This document shows positions 45,401 to 57,800 of a DNA stretch of 64,000 nt, piece by piece. Under the pieces are notes generated by a model. It searched no databases, was not told where the DNA came from, and saw nothing but the letters and a program-made list of their open reading frames with translations. The DNA is from Agriotes lineatus. Lineage: Eukaryota; Arthropoda; Insecta; Coleoptera; Elateridae. Within the stretch, counting starts at the first letter, position 1. Every line of letters begins with the position of its first letter. Location of the stretch: NCBI GenBank assembly GCA_940337035.1, contig CALNHX010007553.1:1-64000 (forward strand). Reading direction: 5' to 3'. Both the position numbers and the translations under genes were made by a program.

Positions 45401-48400
45401 TTCAAAAATTACAAGATCTAACATAATACACCAAAACTAAGACAATTTATTTAACAATAGTATATTGTACAAGTTGAACAACATGTAGAATTCTGCGAAA
45501 GGCACGAGCTTTTTAATCGAGACAAAGCCCCTGTTAGCTAGATCTGTTTTTTTGTAGTGGTGAACGACTGGCGCCCGTTTGTTTTTCCTAATTATTATAT
45601 GCATTTTCTAATTTCAAGAACCGCCGCCTAGTCCCTATCCACGCCATTCACTGCCTGGGGTTTGCGCTAGCCAGGAATGTAGTCACCTTTTGTTTAACAG
45701 TGTCACAAAATGTTTATATAAAATATGAAAAATTGTGCATTTAAAAATTTTATTGTGCTTTGCTACGTAGAAAAATGTTGCGATGCACAAAAGTACCACC
45801 TTTCTAAATTATTTCTCGTTGCTAAACGGAAAATTATCGTTTTATAAAATCATTTTGTTTTCAGAAATACGGTATATTTCCCTACAATACCTGAAAAACT
45901 TATTTAAGATTTTATCAGATTTGAGAAATTTTTCTTTAATTCAAACTTTTTTTAAATATTTTGCTGGCACTATGATTCAATGGACAGTGCAACAATGTAT
46001 TTGTTATTTTTTAATGGTAAAACCTATGTCATCAAATTAATTTTATTTTTGATATATAAAACTATATGAGTGTGTTATGAGATAATTATTTACAATGTTC
46101 TCGGGATTATGTGTCGGAGAGAAAAAATTACGTTATTTACATTTTATAAAAGAACTGTCGTCAAAAACATCTACCAGCTAGTGCAATAATTCAAGTTGAC
46201 CTAGCTACATCAACTACAAGATTAAGTGTTGCTGGTGCAGCAACTCAGGAGTTGATTTGGTTACCTTTACTACTACAAAATGAAATACTGTAAACATCAT
46301 CGGAACTACCCAAGCTACTATAAGACAACAAAAGTACTCTTCAACTGGCCACGAATTCGGTTCTGACAACTGTTAAACATATGAATATATAGTATGTTCA
46401 GGAAACATAAAAATACAAAGTAGGTTTTGATTTCCAAAATTTCATAAGTAAACTTCCGAAATTCACCTTTGACTAGGAATATACGAGTACTTACAAAAGT
46501 TACTAAATAATGTTACGTTATGAAATTGCAGTTCTCTATCGTAGTAAGATCTCACATAGTAAAGATTCCTCCTTTAAGTGCGTTAGTTGTTAAGAAGTTA
46601 AAGGCTTAGCACGCCCGTTGTTCGATGTTTGCTTGTCTTGAGAATTGCGTCCTGATTGGCAGCGGTTCAGCGAGGTGATCTAATATATTCCCGCACCTAG
46701 GGATTGCACAATCTGATGGAATTGGTATATGTATTGAAGCAAGACGGCAAGTGACTTCTGTTCCTTCTGCTACTCGACAGTTCGCAGAAAGCATCCAAGA
46801 GCGTTGAAAGAAATTGTTTTATGCCCCGGTCCCCGGCAGCTTTTGGCTGGTCTTAGATTCGTTGTGCAAATTGTGGAGGCATGATTCGTCGTCCGAAGCT
46901 ACTATCGATAAGGAGCAAATATAGTTCTGGGTGTGTTCTTGGTGGCGGATTTCCCGGGATGGTGCCATGTGTAGTTCTAAAAACCAACAAACTCTTCGTC
47001 ACCGTTGCATCTTTACAAAAACGCCACTGGTACAAAGGTACTTTTTCAATGTTCGCCTTTCCGAGGACACGTGCTCAGCCCTTCGTCGCCTTACACCCCA
47101 AGCGAATTGTGGTTCATAGTTTGAAAAACCGCTCCCACCTACGCCATTTTGTGCGAAGTTTGTTGTTCTTAGTTACATCATACTTCAGTAAATTGCATCA
47201 TTTAGACTCTAAAAACAGGCATTGTGACTTAGATGCTATATATTCATAATCTCAACAGTGATACGCCCTCACAAATAATTAGTGAGGTATTTTGCTTGTT
47301 CTTCGGACTATTTATAGACTGGCGTGCGTGACCTAAATTCATATGTAACGTGTGGCTATTATTAGCCTGCGTTGTTCAGTTTTGTTTATAAGAACTGGCG
47401 GAAACACAGCTGTTATTTTGGATTCATCGGGTGAACCCGTTTGTTTTATAATCAGTTTAATAATTAGTTACTTAAGAATACTAACCCTTTTCGGTCTATT
47501 AAATGTCATATATTTACATGCCTATTTAATGTTAATTCATTCAATTTGATTATAAGCTATGTTGCTTTTTATTTGATGTTATTTGCATATGTTTCTTTAT
47601 TTATATGTGTATGTTTTTTGGTGTATTGTGTTTGTAAATTGTCTCGGCGATCTGTCAGTAAAACATCACAAAGGTAGGTTCGATTATATTCAGGCTAGGA
47701 CGTCTCACACAGCTGGCATCAAAACTAAGAAACTGCTCTCCCATTTCGGATTTCAGTGGGTGGTCTTTTTCTTCCATTAAAATTCGTGGTGTCTATTTTC
47801 GTCAATTATTTTGTTCATAATTAAACATTACTGTAATAGCATCCCGCCCTAAGCTGCGCTGTATCGAATCGACCCCCCTCCCCTTCCACTGAGTTTTAGC
47901 TGGTTAACTTTCTGGTACAAAAATGTTGATTCGTAATTAGGGTGAGCTTTGCTTTTAGTTGGTTGACGTGTCTTGAAGACCGTTTTAGACTGTAACAGAT
48001 TAATTGGTTATGCCAATGTGTGGCCTTTTAATATCGTAGTGTCGAGTTTCGACTGTAACAAACTGTGTTCATGTTTTAAAGTTGAATTCATTCTGTAACA
48101 ATCTGTCACATTCATAAGTACATTTAAGGATATTATACAAATACCGTGTTGGATACTATTGAGGCGACATTTATTAATAGTAGTTTTTATTAGATTTTGT
48201 AGAAGTTCAGGCAAAAATTTCTGGAAAAATATCTACTTTTACACTGAAATAATAAGAAATATTAATTGCAATTATCAGTTTTGACTTAAAACCCACTTTT
48301 ATACAGTTGTGGAAAGAAAAACAAAAATTGTATGCCCATGCCAAATTAAAAAAATTAAAATGTTTTTGTGTTTACTGAATAGACTATACATCCCACTTTA

Positions 48401-49441
48401 TCATTGAGAAACTTGAGCAAGAGAAAATTAAAACAAAATATACGCTGAAGAAATGTATTCGCTTTATGCGGCTCGCATGAAGTGAAGATGTTAGAATAGT
48501 CATGTAGTTATTATAATAATTGTTACACTCCCGGGAATAAATAATTTACTTTAGGCGTCATTTTGAGGGACGGAAGTGTCACATTTAATCCCTCATCTTA
48601 GTTACTAATCTGAAATGTTTGAACATCTATCTACGAGCATTTCTAATAAAACGAACTTGTACCTGTACGTTTTAAAATTTGCGAAATTCATTTTATATCT
48701 AAATCCGTGAGTCCAGAGTGCAAAAAAGCGTCAGTTTATAACACGGAGCTAATGTGCAATTGAATCCCACCTGTGATAAACTTCACTCTGGAGATTAAAT
48801 GGCACACTTTCGTCCATTGCTATATAATATACTATTATTGTTGTTTGAAAAATAACGTGTATGTAGTAGTGCCGATATAAAATGCATTCATGTAAGCAGG
48901 GGATTTAATTTTTTTTCTACAAAAGTAGCTTTTACCATTACACTATCAACACAGCGACACAGTGTTTGATCGCAGCGCTCCGGCCAACCTGTAACCTTTT
49001 AATAACTTTGCATTAATTTCTACAACGCTATCGCCAACCGCTGCTATTAATGCCCTCGGAAACATACCGAGTGGCAATTTTCAGTCTGGAAAGTATAACT
49101 ACCCTTGATAATTTGAAGATCGACTGTTGTTTCTATGTTGTCAAATTAATTTGCGCAATGAATCAAAAGTAAACCATCGAAAAAAATACGTTTGTATTTC
49201 ACGTACGAGATGCATACAACGTTTTTTCTACAGCTTTTTCAAAATAATGCGAAATACTCATAAAATATAACAGCTGTCGTCCGCGGGAAGCTACACATTA
49301 CAACATACAATATGCGAACTACACAAGAAAATCTGTTAAAATTTTAAGGCGCTCTTTGAAATATCAAATGAGAAATGATAAAAATATCGGATATGAGCAT
49401 TAAAGGTAAAAATTTAATATAAGTTAAAGTTAGAAATTAGC
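39447..49441. other. About 10 kb with no recognisable gene
   Basis: AT-rich, with several GC-richer islands (39580-40350, 41050-41600, 44050-44750, 46600-47150). Open frames in these islands reach 119-122 codons (minus 44312-44671; plus 46881-47249) but have no motif I recognise, and both strands are open equally. A block TTGCGGCCAATAAAAATTGG (about 40790) looks like a transposon end, but I found no partner. The sequence near 43490-43720 ends in a GAAGAGAACAGAAGAAGAAAGAG-like purine tail similar to LINE/SINE tails in this window and may be a relic. Nothing here is called as a gene. Confidence 0.45.
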
Positions 49442-50370
49442 TTTACTGTAAAGGACATGATGGTACGTCTATGGATGTTTTCCGACAAGAAAGTGAACCC
49501 ACATATAATTAGAATAGTTAGCACACCCAGAAGAGTAGTATATAGGATATTAAAAACTTCTAAGATATACCACCTTAAAGTTATCCAGGTGCATTGTTTG
49601 GCCAGCACATATCAAGAGGTAGAACAGGTATATCAGAACACTGAAAAAGCTATCGAAAATGAAGCTACATTATTTACTCTTGTAACTGGAGACCTAAATA
49701 CTAAGCTAAGGAAAGTTGAGGATAAAAAGAAAATGTTGATAAATTTGGCACTGTTATGAGAAATGGTCAAATGCTTGTCAATTACACAGAAAACAAACAA
49801 CTTCATAGTTACAATGAACAATATTAAAAAAATTTACATCATATGTAGATAAAAAACGAAATAAATGTTATAATAATTAATAAAAACTACATAGTACAAG
49901 ACGTATCAGTACTGAATCAATTTCAGGCAGGTAGTGATCATCGTATGATTTGTGCAATAATTCTTATACACAAATATGAATGGAAGAAGCTATTGACAAC
50001 TGGTAGTCCTAAATTTAAACTTGCAGAACTAAATAACATGAATAAAATGAACAAACAACACTACAAGCAAAATTAAAAAATGACGTACGGGCAAATGCAA
50101 GTTCCACATTGAATGATGTATAAGGAAGTATTACCCAAAATATCATCACAGCTGCTAAAAAATAAAAAAGTAGAGTTCAAGGCGCGTCATTACCCACAGA
50201 GAATACGGCCTGAGATGCTGCTGGTCAGGGCCGCCGACTATCTCTTTCCGAAACCACACAGCTCAGCGGCTGAATAGACAGTTAGAAAAATGTCAAAAGA
50301 CTTGAAAATGATCCGACACCACAAAGTGACTAATAAAAGAAAGAAGAGGAAGACAATTTACTTCGCAAAT

Positions 50371-50559
50371 AACGGGTGTTCATAAACAGTCGTCATCCCA
50401 GTAGGTTTTGACTTCAGAAACGTATGTCTATTAAAATTGAGAAAAAATGCGCTATGACAGTACTCAATGACGTTTCATTGTGTTGCACGAATTAATCAAA
50501 GACATAACATTTTGTTTTTCAAAGCAACTGGGATGACGACTGTTTATGAACACCCGTTA
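50371..50559. mobile_element. 189-bp MITE with perfect TIRs
   Basis: TAACGGGTGTTCATAAACAG at the left and its inverse at the right. The match extends perfectly for about 33 bp through TCGTCATCCCAGT. A TA duplication is likely inside the TAAC/GTTA ends. It is a short, non-coding element inside the decayed LINE. Confidence 0.88.
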
Positions 50560-50585
50560 GAATATGGTGAAGTACAAAGTACAAA

Positions 50586-50812
50586 GGAGAGCGTGTAGCA
50601 GGCTGGTAAAGCAATTGCATTTGCAGTCGGCAGGTAGTAGGTTCGAGCCCCACAACCGGACCTGGTAACATCGAACGCTCTCCGACCGTTAGACTAATGT
50701 ACCTTTGGTGGTCGTGATCCTTGGAAAGGGCATTTTTCCTGCTACTTCAACGGGATAGGCTAGCCACGTGCGGTAATAACAAGCTATCAGCTTATATTAA
50801 GAGGGAGAAGAA
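50586..50812 (+). mobile_element. tRNA-derived SINE inside LINE
   Basis: The head has an A-box-like GTAGCAGGCTGGTAAAGC and a B box GGTTCGAGCCC. The body has GGCTAGCCACGTG, sharing GGCTAGCCAC with the SINE at 2268. The tail is AAGAGGGAGAAGAA. No certain target duplication is found (TACAAA-like sequences occur on both sides). Confidence 0.7.
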
Positions 50813-51660
50813 TAAATACAAACCGCAATAAATCAAATGAAGAACAGTAAAGCATGAATGAGTGGTATCAGAACTACTAAAGAATGAAGGAAAGCATCCC
50901 GCTCGAAAATTTCAGGAATTCCTTAATATTCGTAAGTGTATAAATGGAGGAAAAGTACAATCAAACTGGAAAGTATCTACCATACGTTGCTATTTAAAAA
51001 AGGAGACAGAACGGAATACAAACATTACAAACCAATATCATTAATGTCGCTTGTATACAAAATAGTTTTGAAAGTAATAACAAATAAGATTAGTTAGAAA
51101 ATAGATGAATTTCAAACTCCCGGGCAAGCGGGTTTTAAAAGGGAATATATCACATACTACATGTAAATGAATATAATAAGCCATTAATAACGGCATTTTT
51201 TGGTTACGAAAAGGCTTTCGACATCATTGAAATACGGGTTGTAATTGATGCAGTGCAAAAAAAAGAATAGACAGCCGGTATATCAAACTAATAAAAGATT
51301 TATATGACAATGCAATACTTTCAGTACACCTACACGAAAAAACAAAACAAATAAATATTAAAAGAGGTGTACGGCAGGGTGAGGTGCTTTCACCTAAGTT
51401 ATTCACAAGTGTTATCGAGGATATTTTTAAAACTTTAATATGGTACATCAAACGCACAAATATAAATACGGCGAATACTAATTACGTCTACGGTATGCCG
51501 ATGACATATTATTATTTTCAGAAGACCGCAAGAAATACAATGTATGATTGCTGAACTATATAAAGCATTGGAAGTGGTTGGAATTCGAATAAATCTTGAC
51601 AAAACCAATATGTAATTAGATAAAGAAAAATCTCCTCACTTAGACAACTGTAAAAGAACA

Positions 51661-52606
51661 TTTACAGGATCTTTGTAACAGTAATTCATTAACAGGGCTA
51701 GATTAGAGTTTCTTGAAGCCATTTAAATAGATATTAATTAGAATTGAAAAACTTCTTCTTAAAAGGGTCTTGCATAAAAAACGTAAAAATTAAGCAAACA
51801 TACTACTTTTCTGTAAATAATAACAAAATCTAAAGAAGTAATTAACATTTTTATTATTTTTTCCAATTATAAATCTTTAAAGTTTTCACATAAAAAAGTT
51901 GAATTATAATATTAAGTCTTCATATGTAAAATTTTGAAAAATATTTAAAAAATTAATTTTTAGTTAAAGTTGAAAAAATAGGAATTTTCAGTTAGCTAAA
52001 AATAACACACTCTAAAAAACTCTCATTGAAATCTTACTTAATTTCCGAAAAATATCACTTTTTGGATTTTGACAATTTCGAAAAACTCCATTTTCTAAGC
52101 AAGTAAAAATCACTCGGTATATATGATAGGGGATAAATAGGTTTTTGGACAAGCACAAATTATTGACATAAAAAGTTTTTTCAAAAATGAAAAATTAAAA
52201 TTTTTCCCATATTATGCCGATTTTTTGGCGGATACTGTATAATGTAGTAAAACTAATTTCATTTTTATGTTGGCTGCTCGTTTTTAATTAAGAACGTCTA
52301 TGGCACGGTTTTTTTAAACACACATTAAAATAGTCAATATTTAAGCTAAAATTTATATTAAAAAAACTACAATAATTGTTTTTGGTATGGTAGATGGGAC
52401 AACATTGTATCTGTCAAGTACTCTATCCTCATTGACTAGGATTTTTGGCTGGGAAGGATTGTTTGCTGCACTATTCTCTATAGCCGAAAGAGATAAATCA
52501 TCTAATATTATACTGAGTGACAGCTGACGCCCTGTTTCCCATAATGCATCCTGTTCTGGCATGCGATTTCAATGTCGTACTTTAAATTTCAATTTTATCT
52601 AGATTA
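51661..52606. other. AT-rich non-coding stretch before gap
   Basis: No gene. Long A/T runs precede the assembly gap. Minus frame 52353-52562 (69 codons) is not recognised. Confidence 0.45.
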
Positions 52607-52629
52607 NNNNNNNNNNNNNNNNNNNNNNN
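52607..52629. other. Assembly gap (23 N)
   Basis: A run of 23 undetermined bases exactly where AT-rich unique sequence changes to satellite. The true distance, and even the adjacency of both sides, is unknown. Confidence 0.98.
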
Positions 52630-52630
52630 C

Positions 52631-53240
52631 ATGGCTTGGCGCTTTTATTGGCACTTTCCTTGGCGCGTGGTTTAGCGCTTGGCTGGGCGCTTGGCTTGGC
52701 GCTTGGCTTGGCGCTTGGCTTGGCTTTTTACTTGTCGCGTGACTTAACGCGTGGCTTGTCGCTTGGCTTGGCGCTCTCCTTGGCGCGTGGCTTGGAGCTT
52801 GGCTTGGCGCTTTTCTTGGCGCGTGGCTCGGCGTTATTTTTGGCGAGTGGCCTGGCCTTTGGCTTGGCGCTTGGCTTGGTGTTTGGTTGGCGATTGGCTT
52901 GGCGCTTTTGTTGGCGCGTTGCTTGGCGCTTGGCTGGCCGCTTGGCTGGGGCATGGCTTAGCGCTTTTATTGGCGCTTTTTTTGGCGCGTGGTTTAGCGC
53001 TTGGCTGGGCGCTTGGCTTGGCGTTTGGCTTGGCGCTTTTCTTGGCGCGAGGTTTGTCGCTTGGCTTGGCGCTTTTCTTGGCGTGTGGCTTAGCACTTGG
53101 CTTGGCGCTCAACTTGGCGCGTGGCTTGGAGCTTGGCTTGGCGCCTTTCTTGGCGCGTGGCTCGGCGCTATTCTTGGCGAGTGGCTGGGCCTTTGGCTTG
53201 GCGCTTGGCTTGGCTCTTGGCTTGGCGCTTGGCTTGGCGC
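52631..53240 (+). repeat. Higher-order repeat block, copy 1
   Basis: Variant units in the same unusual order as at 54189-54820: a start CATGGCTTGGCGCTTTTATT, then GGCTTTTTACTTGTCGCG, then GGTGTTTGGTTGGCGATTGG. The offset is about 1.56 kb at the start and about 1.58 kb after a 24-bp (two-unit) insertion in the second copy. This shows duplication of large blocks rather than of single units. Confidence 0.8.
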
Positions 53241-54188
53241 TCTCCTTGGCGCGTGGCTTGGCGCGTGGCTTGGCGCTTGGCTTGGCGCTCTCCTTGGCGC
53301 GTGGCTTGGCGCTTGGCTTGCCGCTTGGCTTGGCGCTTTTCTTGGCATGTGACTTAACGCGTGGCTTGTCGCTTGGCTTGGCGCTCTCCTTGGCGCTTGG
53401 CTAGGCGCTTGGCCTGGCGCTTGGCTTGGCGCTTGGTTTGGCGCTTTTCTTGGCATGTGACTTAACGCGTGGCTTGTCGCTTGGCTTGGCGCTCTCCTTG
53501 GCGCGTGGCTTGGAGCTTGGCTTGGCGCCTTTCTTGGCGCGTGGCTCGGCGCAATTCTCGGCGCGTGGCGGGGTCTTTGGCTTGGCGCTTGGCTTGGTGT
53601 TTGGCTTGGCGATTGGCTTGGCGCTTTTCTTGGCGCGTTGCTTGGCGCTTGGGTTGCCGCTTGGCCTGGGGCATGGCTTGGCGCTTGGCTTGGCGCTCTC
53701 TTTGGCGCGTGGCTTGGCGCTTTTCTTGCCACTTGGCTTAACGCTTTTCTTGGCGCGTAGCTTAGCGCGTGGCTGGGCGCTTGGCTTGTCGCTTGGCTTG
53801 GCGCTCTCTTTGGCGCGTGGCTTAGCGCTTTTCTTGCCACTTGGCTTAACGCTTTTCTTGGCGCGTAGCTTAGCGCGTGGCTTGTCGCTTGGCTTGGCGC
53901 TTTTCTTGGCGCTTATCTTGGCGCTTTTCTTGGCGCGTGGGGTGGCGCGTGGCTTGTCGCTTGGCTTGGCGCATGGCGTGGCTCTTTTCTTGGCGCGTAG
54001 CTTGGCGCGTGGTTTGTCGCTTGGCTTGGCGCTTGGCTTGGCGCATGGCGTGGCGCTTTTCCTGGCGCGTAGCTTGGCGCGTGGCTGGGTCTTTGGTTTG
54101 GCGCTTGGCTTGGTGTTTGGCTTGGCGATTGGCTTGGCGCTTTTCTTGGCGCGTTGCTTGGCGCTGGGGTTGCCGCTTGGCCTGGGGC

Positions 54189-54820
54189 ATGGCTTGGCGC
54201 TTTTATTGGCACTTTCCTTGGCGCGTGGTTTAGCGCTTGGCTGGGCGCTTGGCTTGGCGCTTGGCTTGGCGCTTGGCTTGGCGCTTAGCTTGGCGCTTGG
54301 CTTGGCTTTTTACTTGTCGCGTGACTTAACGCGTGGCTTGTCGCTTGGCTTGGCGCTCTCCTTGGCGCGTGGCTTGGAGCTTGGCTTGGCGCCTTTCTTG
54401 GCGCGTGGCTCGGCGTTATTTTTGGCGAGTGGCCTGGCCTTTGGCTTGGCGCTTGGCTTGGTGTTTGGTTGGCGATTGGCTTGGCGCTTTTGTTGGCGCG
54501 TTGCTTGGCGCTTGGCTTGCCGCTTGGCTGGGGCATGGCTTAGCGCTTTTATTGGCGCTTTTTTTGGCGCGTGGTTTAGCGCTTGGCTGGGCGCTTGGCT
54601 TGGCGTTTGGCTTGGCGCTTTTCTTGGCGCGAGGTTTGTCGCTTGGCTTGGCGCTTTTCTTGGCGTGTGGCTTAGCACTTGGCTTGGCGCTCAACTTGGC
54701 GCGTGGCTTGGAGCTTGGCTTGGCGCCTTTCTTGGCGCGTGGCTCGGCGCTATTCTTGGCGAGTGGCTGGGCCTTTGGCTTGGCGCTTGGCTTGGCTCTT
54801 GGCTTGGCGCTTGGCTTGGC
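54189..54820 (+). repeat. Higher-order repeat block, copy 2
   Basis: Partner of 52631-53240. A third, partial family based on GCGCATAGGTTGGCGCTCTC and TATAGCGCGTGG recurs at about 54820, 55155, 55275 and 55810. Confidence 0.78.
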
Positions 54821-57800
54821 GCATAGGTTGGCGCTCTCTATAGCGCGTGGCTTGGCGCTTGTCTGGGCGCTTGGATGGCGCTTGGCTTGGCGCTTGGCTT
54901 GACGCTTTCCTTAACGCGTGGCTTGTCGCTTGGCTTGGCGCATTGCGTGGCGCTTTTTTTGGCACGTGGCTGGGCGCTTAACTTGGCGCTTGGCTTGGCG
55001 CTTAGCTTGGCGCTTTTCTTGTCGCGCAAGTTAACGCGCGGCTTGTCGCTTGGCTTGGCGCTCTCCTTGGCGCGTGGCTTGGCGCTTGGCTTGGCGCGTG
55101 GCTTGGCGCGTGGCTTGGCGCTTGGCTTGGCTCTTGGCTTGGCGCTTGGCTTGGCGCATAGGTTGGCGCTCTCTATAGCGCGTGGCTTGGCGCTTTCTGC
55201 GCGCGTGACTTGTCGCTTTCTTGGCGCGTGGCTTGGCGCTTGGCTTGGCTCTTGGCTTGGCGCTTGGCTTGGCGCATAGGTTGGCGCTCTCTATAGCGCG
55301 TGGCTTGGCGCTTGTCTGGGCGCTTGGATGGCGCTTGGATGGCGCTTGGCTTGGCGCATGGCGTGGCGCTTTTCCTGGCGTGTGGCTTGGCGCTTGGCTT
55401 GGTGCTTGGCTTGGCGATTGGCTTGGCGCTTTTCTTGGCGTGTGGCTTAGCACTTGGCTTGGCGCTCAACTTGGCGCGTGGCTTGGAGCTTGGCTTGGTG
55501 CTTGGCTTGGCGCTTGGCTTGTCGCTTGGCTTGGCGCATGGAGTGGCGCTTTTCCTGGCGTGTGGCTTGGCGCTTGGCTTGGTGCTTGGCTTGGCGATTG
55601 GCTTGGCGCTTTTCTTGGCGCGAGGTTTGTCGCTTGGCTTGGCGCTTTTCTTGGCGTGTGGCTTAGCACTTGGCTTGGCGCTCAACTTGGCGCGTGGCTT
55701 GGAGCTTGGCTTGGCGCCTTTCTTGGCGCGTGGCTCGGCGCTATTCTTGGCGAGTGGCTGGGCCTTTGGCTTGGCGCTTGGCTTGGCTCTTGGCTTGGCG
55801 CTTGGCTTGGCGCATAGGTTGGCGCTCTCTATAGCGCGTGGCTTGGCGCTTGTCTGGGCGCTTGGATGGCGCTTGGCTTGGCGCTTGGCTTGACGCTTTC
55901 CTTAACGCGTGGCTTGTCGCTTGGCTTGGCGCATGGCGTGGCGCTTTTTTTGGCACGTGGCTGGGCGCTTAACTTGGCGCTTGGCTTGGCGCTTAGCTTG
56001 GCGCTTTTCTTGTCGCGCAAGTTAACGCGCGGCTTGTCGCTTGGCTTGGCGCTCTCCTTGGCGCGTGGCTTGGCGCTTGGCTTGGCGCGTGGCTTGGCGC
56101 GTGGCTTGGCGCTTGGCTTGGCGCTTTTCTTTGCGCGTGGCTTGTCGCTTGTCTTGGCGCATGGCGTGGCGCTTTTCTCGTCGCGTGGCTTGGCGCTTGG
56201 CTTGGCGCTTGGCTTGGCGCTTGGCTTGGCACTTGGCTTGGCGCATGACGTGGCGCTTTTTTTGATACGTAACATTGCGCTTGGTTTGGCGCATGGCTTG
56301 GCGCTCGCCTTGGCGCGTGGCTTGTCGCTTGGCTTGGCGCATGGCGTGGCGCTTTTCTTGGCGCATGGCTTGGCGCTTGGCTTGGCGCTTGGCTTGGCGC
56401 TTGGCTTGGCGCTTGGTTTGGCGCTTGGCTTGGCGTTTACCTTAGCGCGTGGCTTGTCGCTTGGCTTAGCGCATGGCGTGGCGCGTTTCTTGGCGCGTAG
56501 CTTGTCGCTTGGCTTGGCGTTTGTCTTGGCGCTTGTCTTGGCACATGGCATGGAACTGTCATTGGCGTTTGGCTTGGCGCTTGGCTGGGCGCTTGACTTG
56601 GCGCTGTCCTTGGCGCGTGGCTTGGCGCTTGGCTTGGCGCATAACGTGGCGCTTTTCTTGGTGCTCTCCTTGGCGCGTGGCTTGGTGCCCGGCTTGGGGC
56701 GTGGCTTGGCGCTTGGCTTGGCGCTTTTGTTGGCACGTGGCTTGTCGCTTGTCTTGGCGCTCTCTTTGGTGCACGGGGTGGCGCTCTCCTTGGCGCGTGG
56801 CTTGGCGCTTGGCTTGGCGCCTTTTTTGGCGCGTGGCCTGTCGCTTGGCTTGGCGCATGGCGTGGCGCTTTTCTTACCGCGTGGCTTGGCGCTTGGCTTG
56901 GCGCTTGGCTTGGCGCTTTTCTTGGCGCGTGGCTTGGCGCGTGGCTTGTCGATTGGCTTGGTGCCCTTCTTGGCGCTTGGTTTGGCGCTTTTTTGGGCGC
57001 GTGGCTTGTCGCTTGGCTTGGCGCATGGCGTGGCGCTTTTCTTATCGCGTGGCTTGGCGCTTGGCTTGGCGCTTTTCTTGGCGCGTGGTTTGGCGCTTAG
57101 CTCGGCGCGTGGCTTGGCGCTGGGCTTAACGCTTTTGTTGGCGTGTGGCTTAGCGCGTAGCTTGTCGCTTGGCTTGGCGCTCGTTTTGGTGCAAGGGGTG
57201 GCGCTCTTCTTGGCGCGTGGCTTGGCGCTTGGCTTGGCGCGTGGCTTGGCGCTGGGCTTGGCGATTTTGTTGGCGCGTGGCTTAGCGCGTGGCTTGTCGC
57301 TTGGCTTGGCGCTCTTTTTGGTGCATGGGATGGCGCTCTCCTTGGCGCGTGGCTTGGCGCTTGGCTTGGCGCTTTTTTTGGCGCGTGACTTGTTGCTTGG
57401 CTTGGCGCATGTCGTAGCAATTTTCTTGGCGCGTGGCTTGTCGCTTGGCTTGGCGATGATCTTGGCGCTTTTGTTGTCGCGTGGCTTATCGCGTAGCTTG
57501 TCGCTTGGCTTGGCGCTCTCTTTGGTGCTTGGGGTGGCGCTTTTCTTAGCGCGTGGCCTGGCGCTTGGCATAGCACTTGGCTTGGAGCTTTTCTTGGTGC
57601 GTGGCCTGGCGCGTGGCTTGTCGCTTGGCTTGGCGCGCTCTTCTAGGTGCATGGCATGGCGCTTTTCCTGGCGCTTGGTTTGGCGCTTGGCTTGGCGCTT
57701 GGCTTGGCGCCTTTCTTAACGCGTGGTTTGGCGCGTGGCTTGTCGCTTAGCTTGGCGCTCGCCTTGGTGCATGGAGTGGCGCTTTACTCGGCGCGTGTTT

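Larger units (their letters stand above)
49442..51660 (+). pseudogene. RTE-like LINE endonuclease-RT, degraded and interrupted
   Basis: The endonuclease part opens at 49457-49759: KVIQVHCLASTYQEVEQVYQ, then LVTGDLNTKL (metal-binding 'GD.N.K'), and later QDVSVLNQFQAGSDHRMIC (catalytic D-H). After interruptions at 50371-50559 (MITE) and about 50586-50812 (SINE), the polymerase resumes at about 50862: VSELLKNEGKHPARK, then GKVQSNW, FGYEKAFDIIE, IKRGVRQGEVLSPKLFT and RYADDILLFSED (about 51490-51525, YADD intact). Further relics run to about 51660, with stops and frame changes throughout. The 5' end is not defined. Confidence 0.78.

Noticed and set aside
46606..47249. Overlapping open frames in a GC-richer island
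   Set aside because: Both strands are open to a similar degree and no domain or motif can be recognised. It could be an old transposase, but nothing supports that.
52977..52990. E2F-type site TTTGGCGC as a regulatory element
   Set aside because: It arises whenever a unit variant with extra T precedes GGCGC, so a single site carries no evidence of regulation. It is mentioned only as a property of the array.
55829..57719. Antisense pair of ORFs of 607 and 617 codons as real genes
   Set aside because: Both are direct consequences of a stop-free 12-bp unit. All frames are open, the start codons fall in variant units, and neither has non-repeat sequence of its own.
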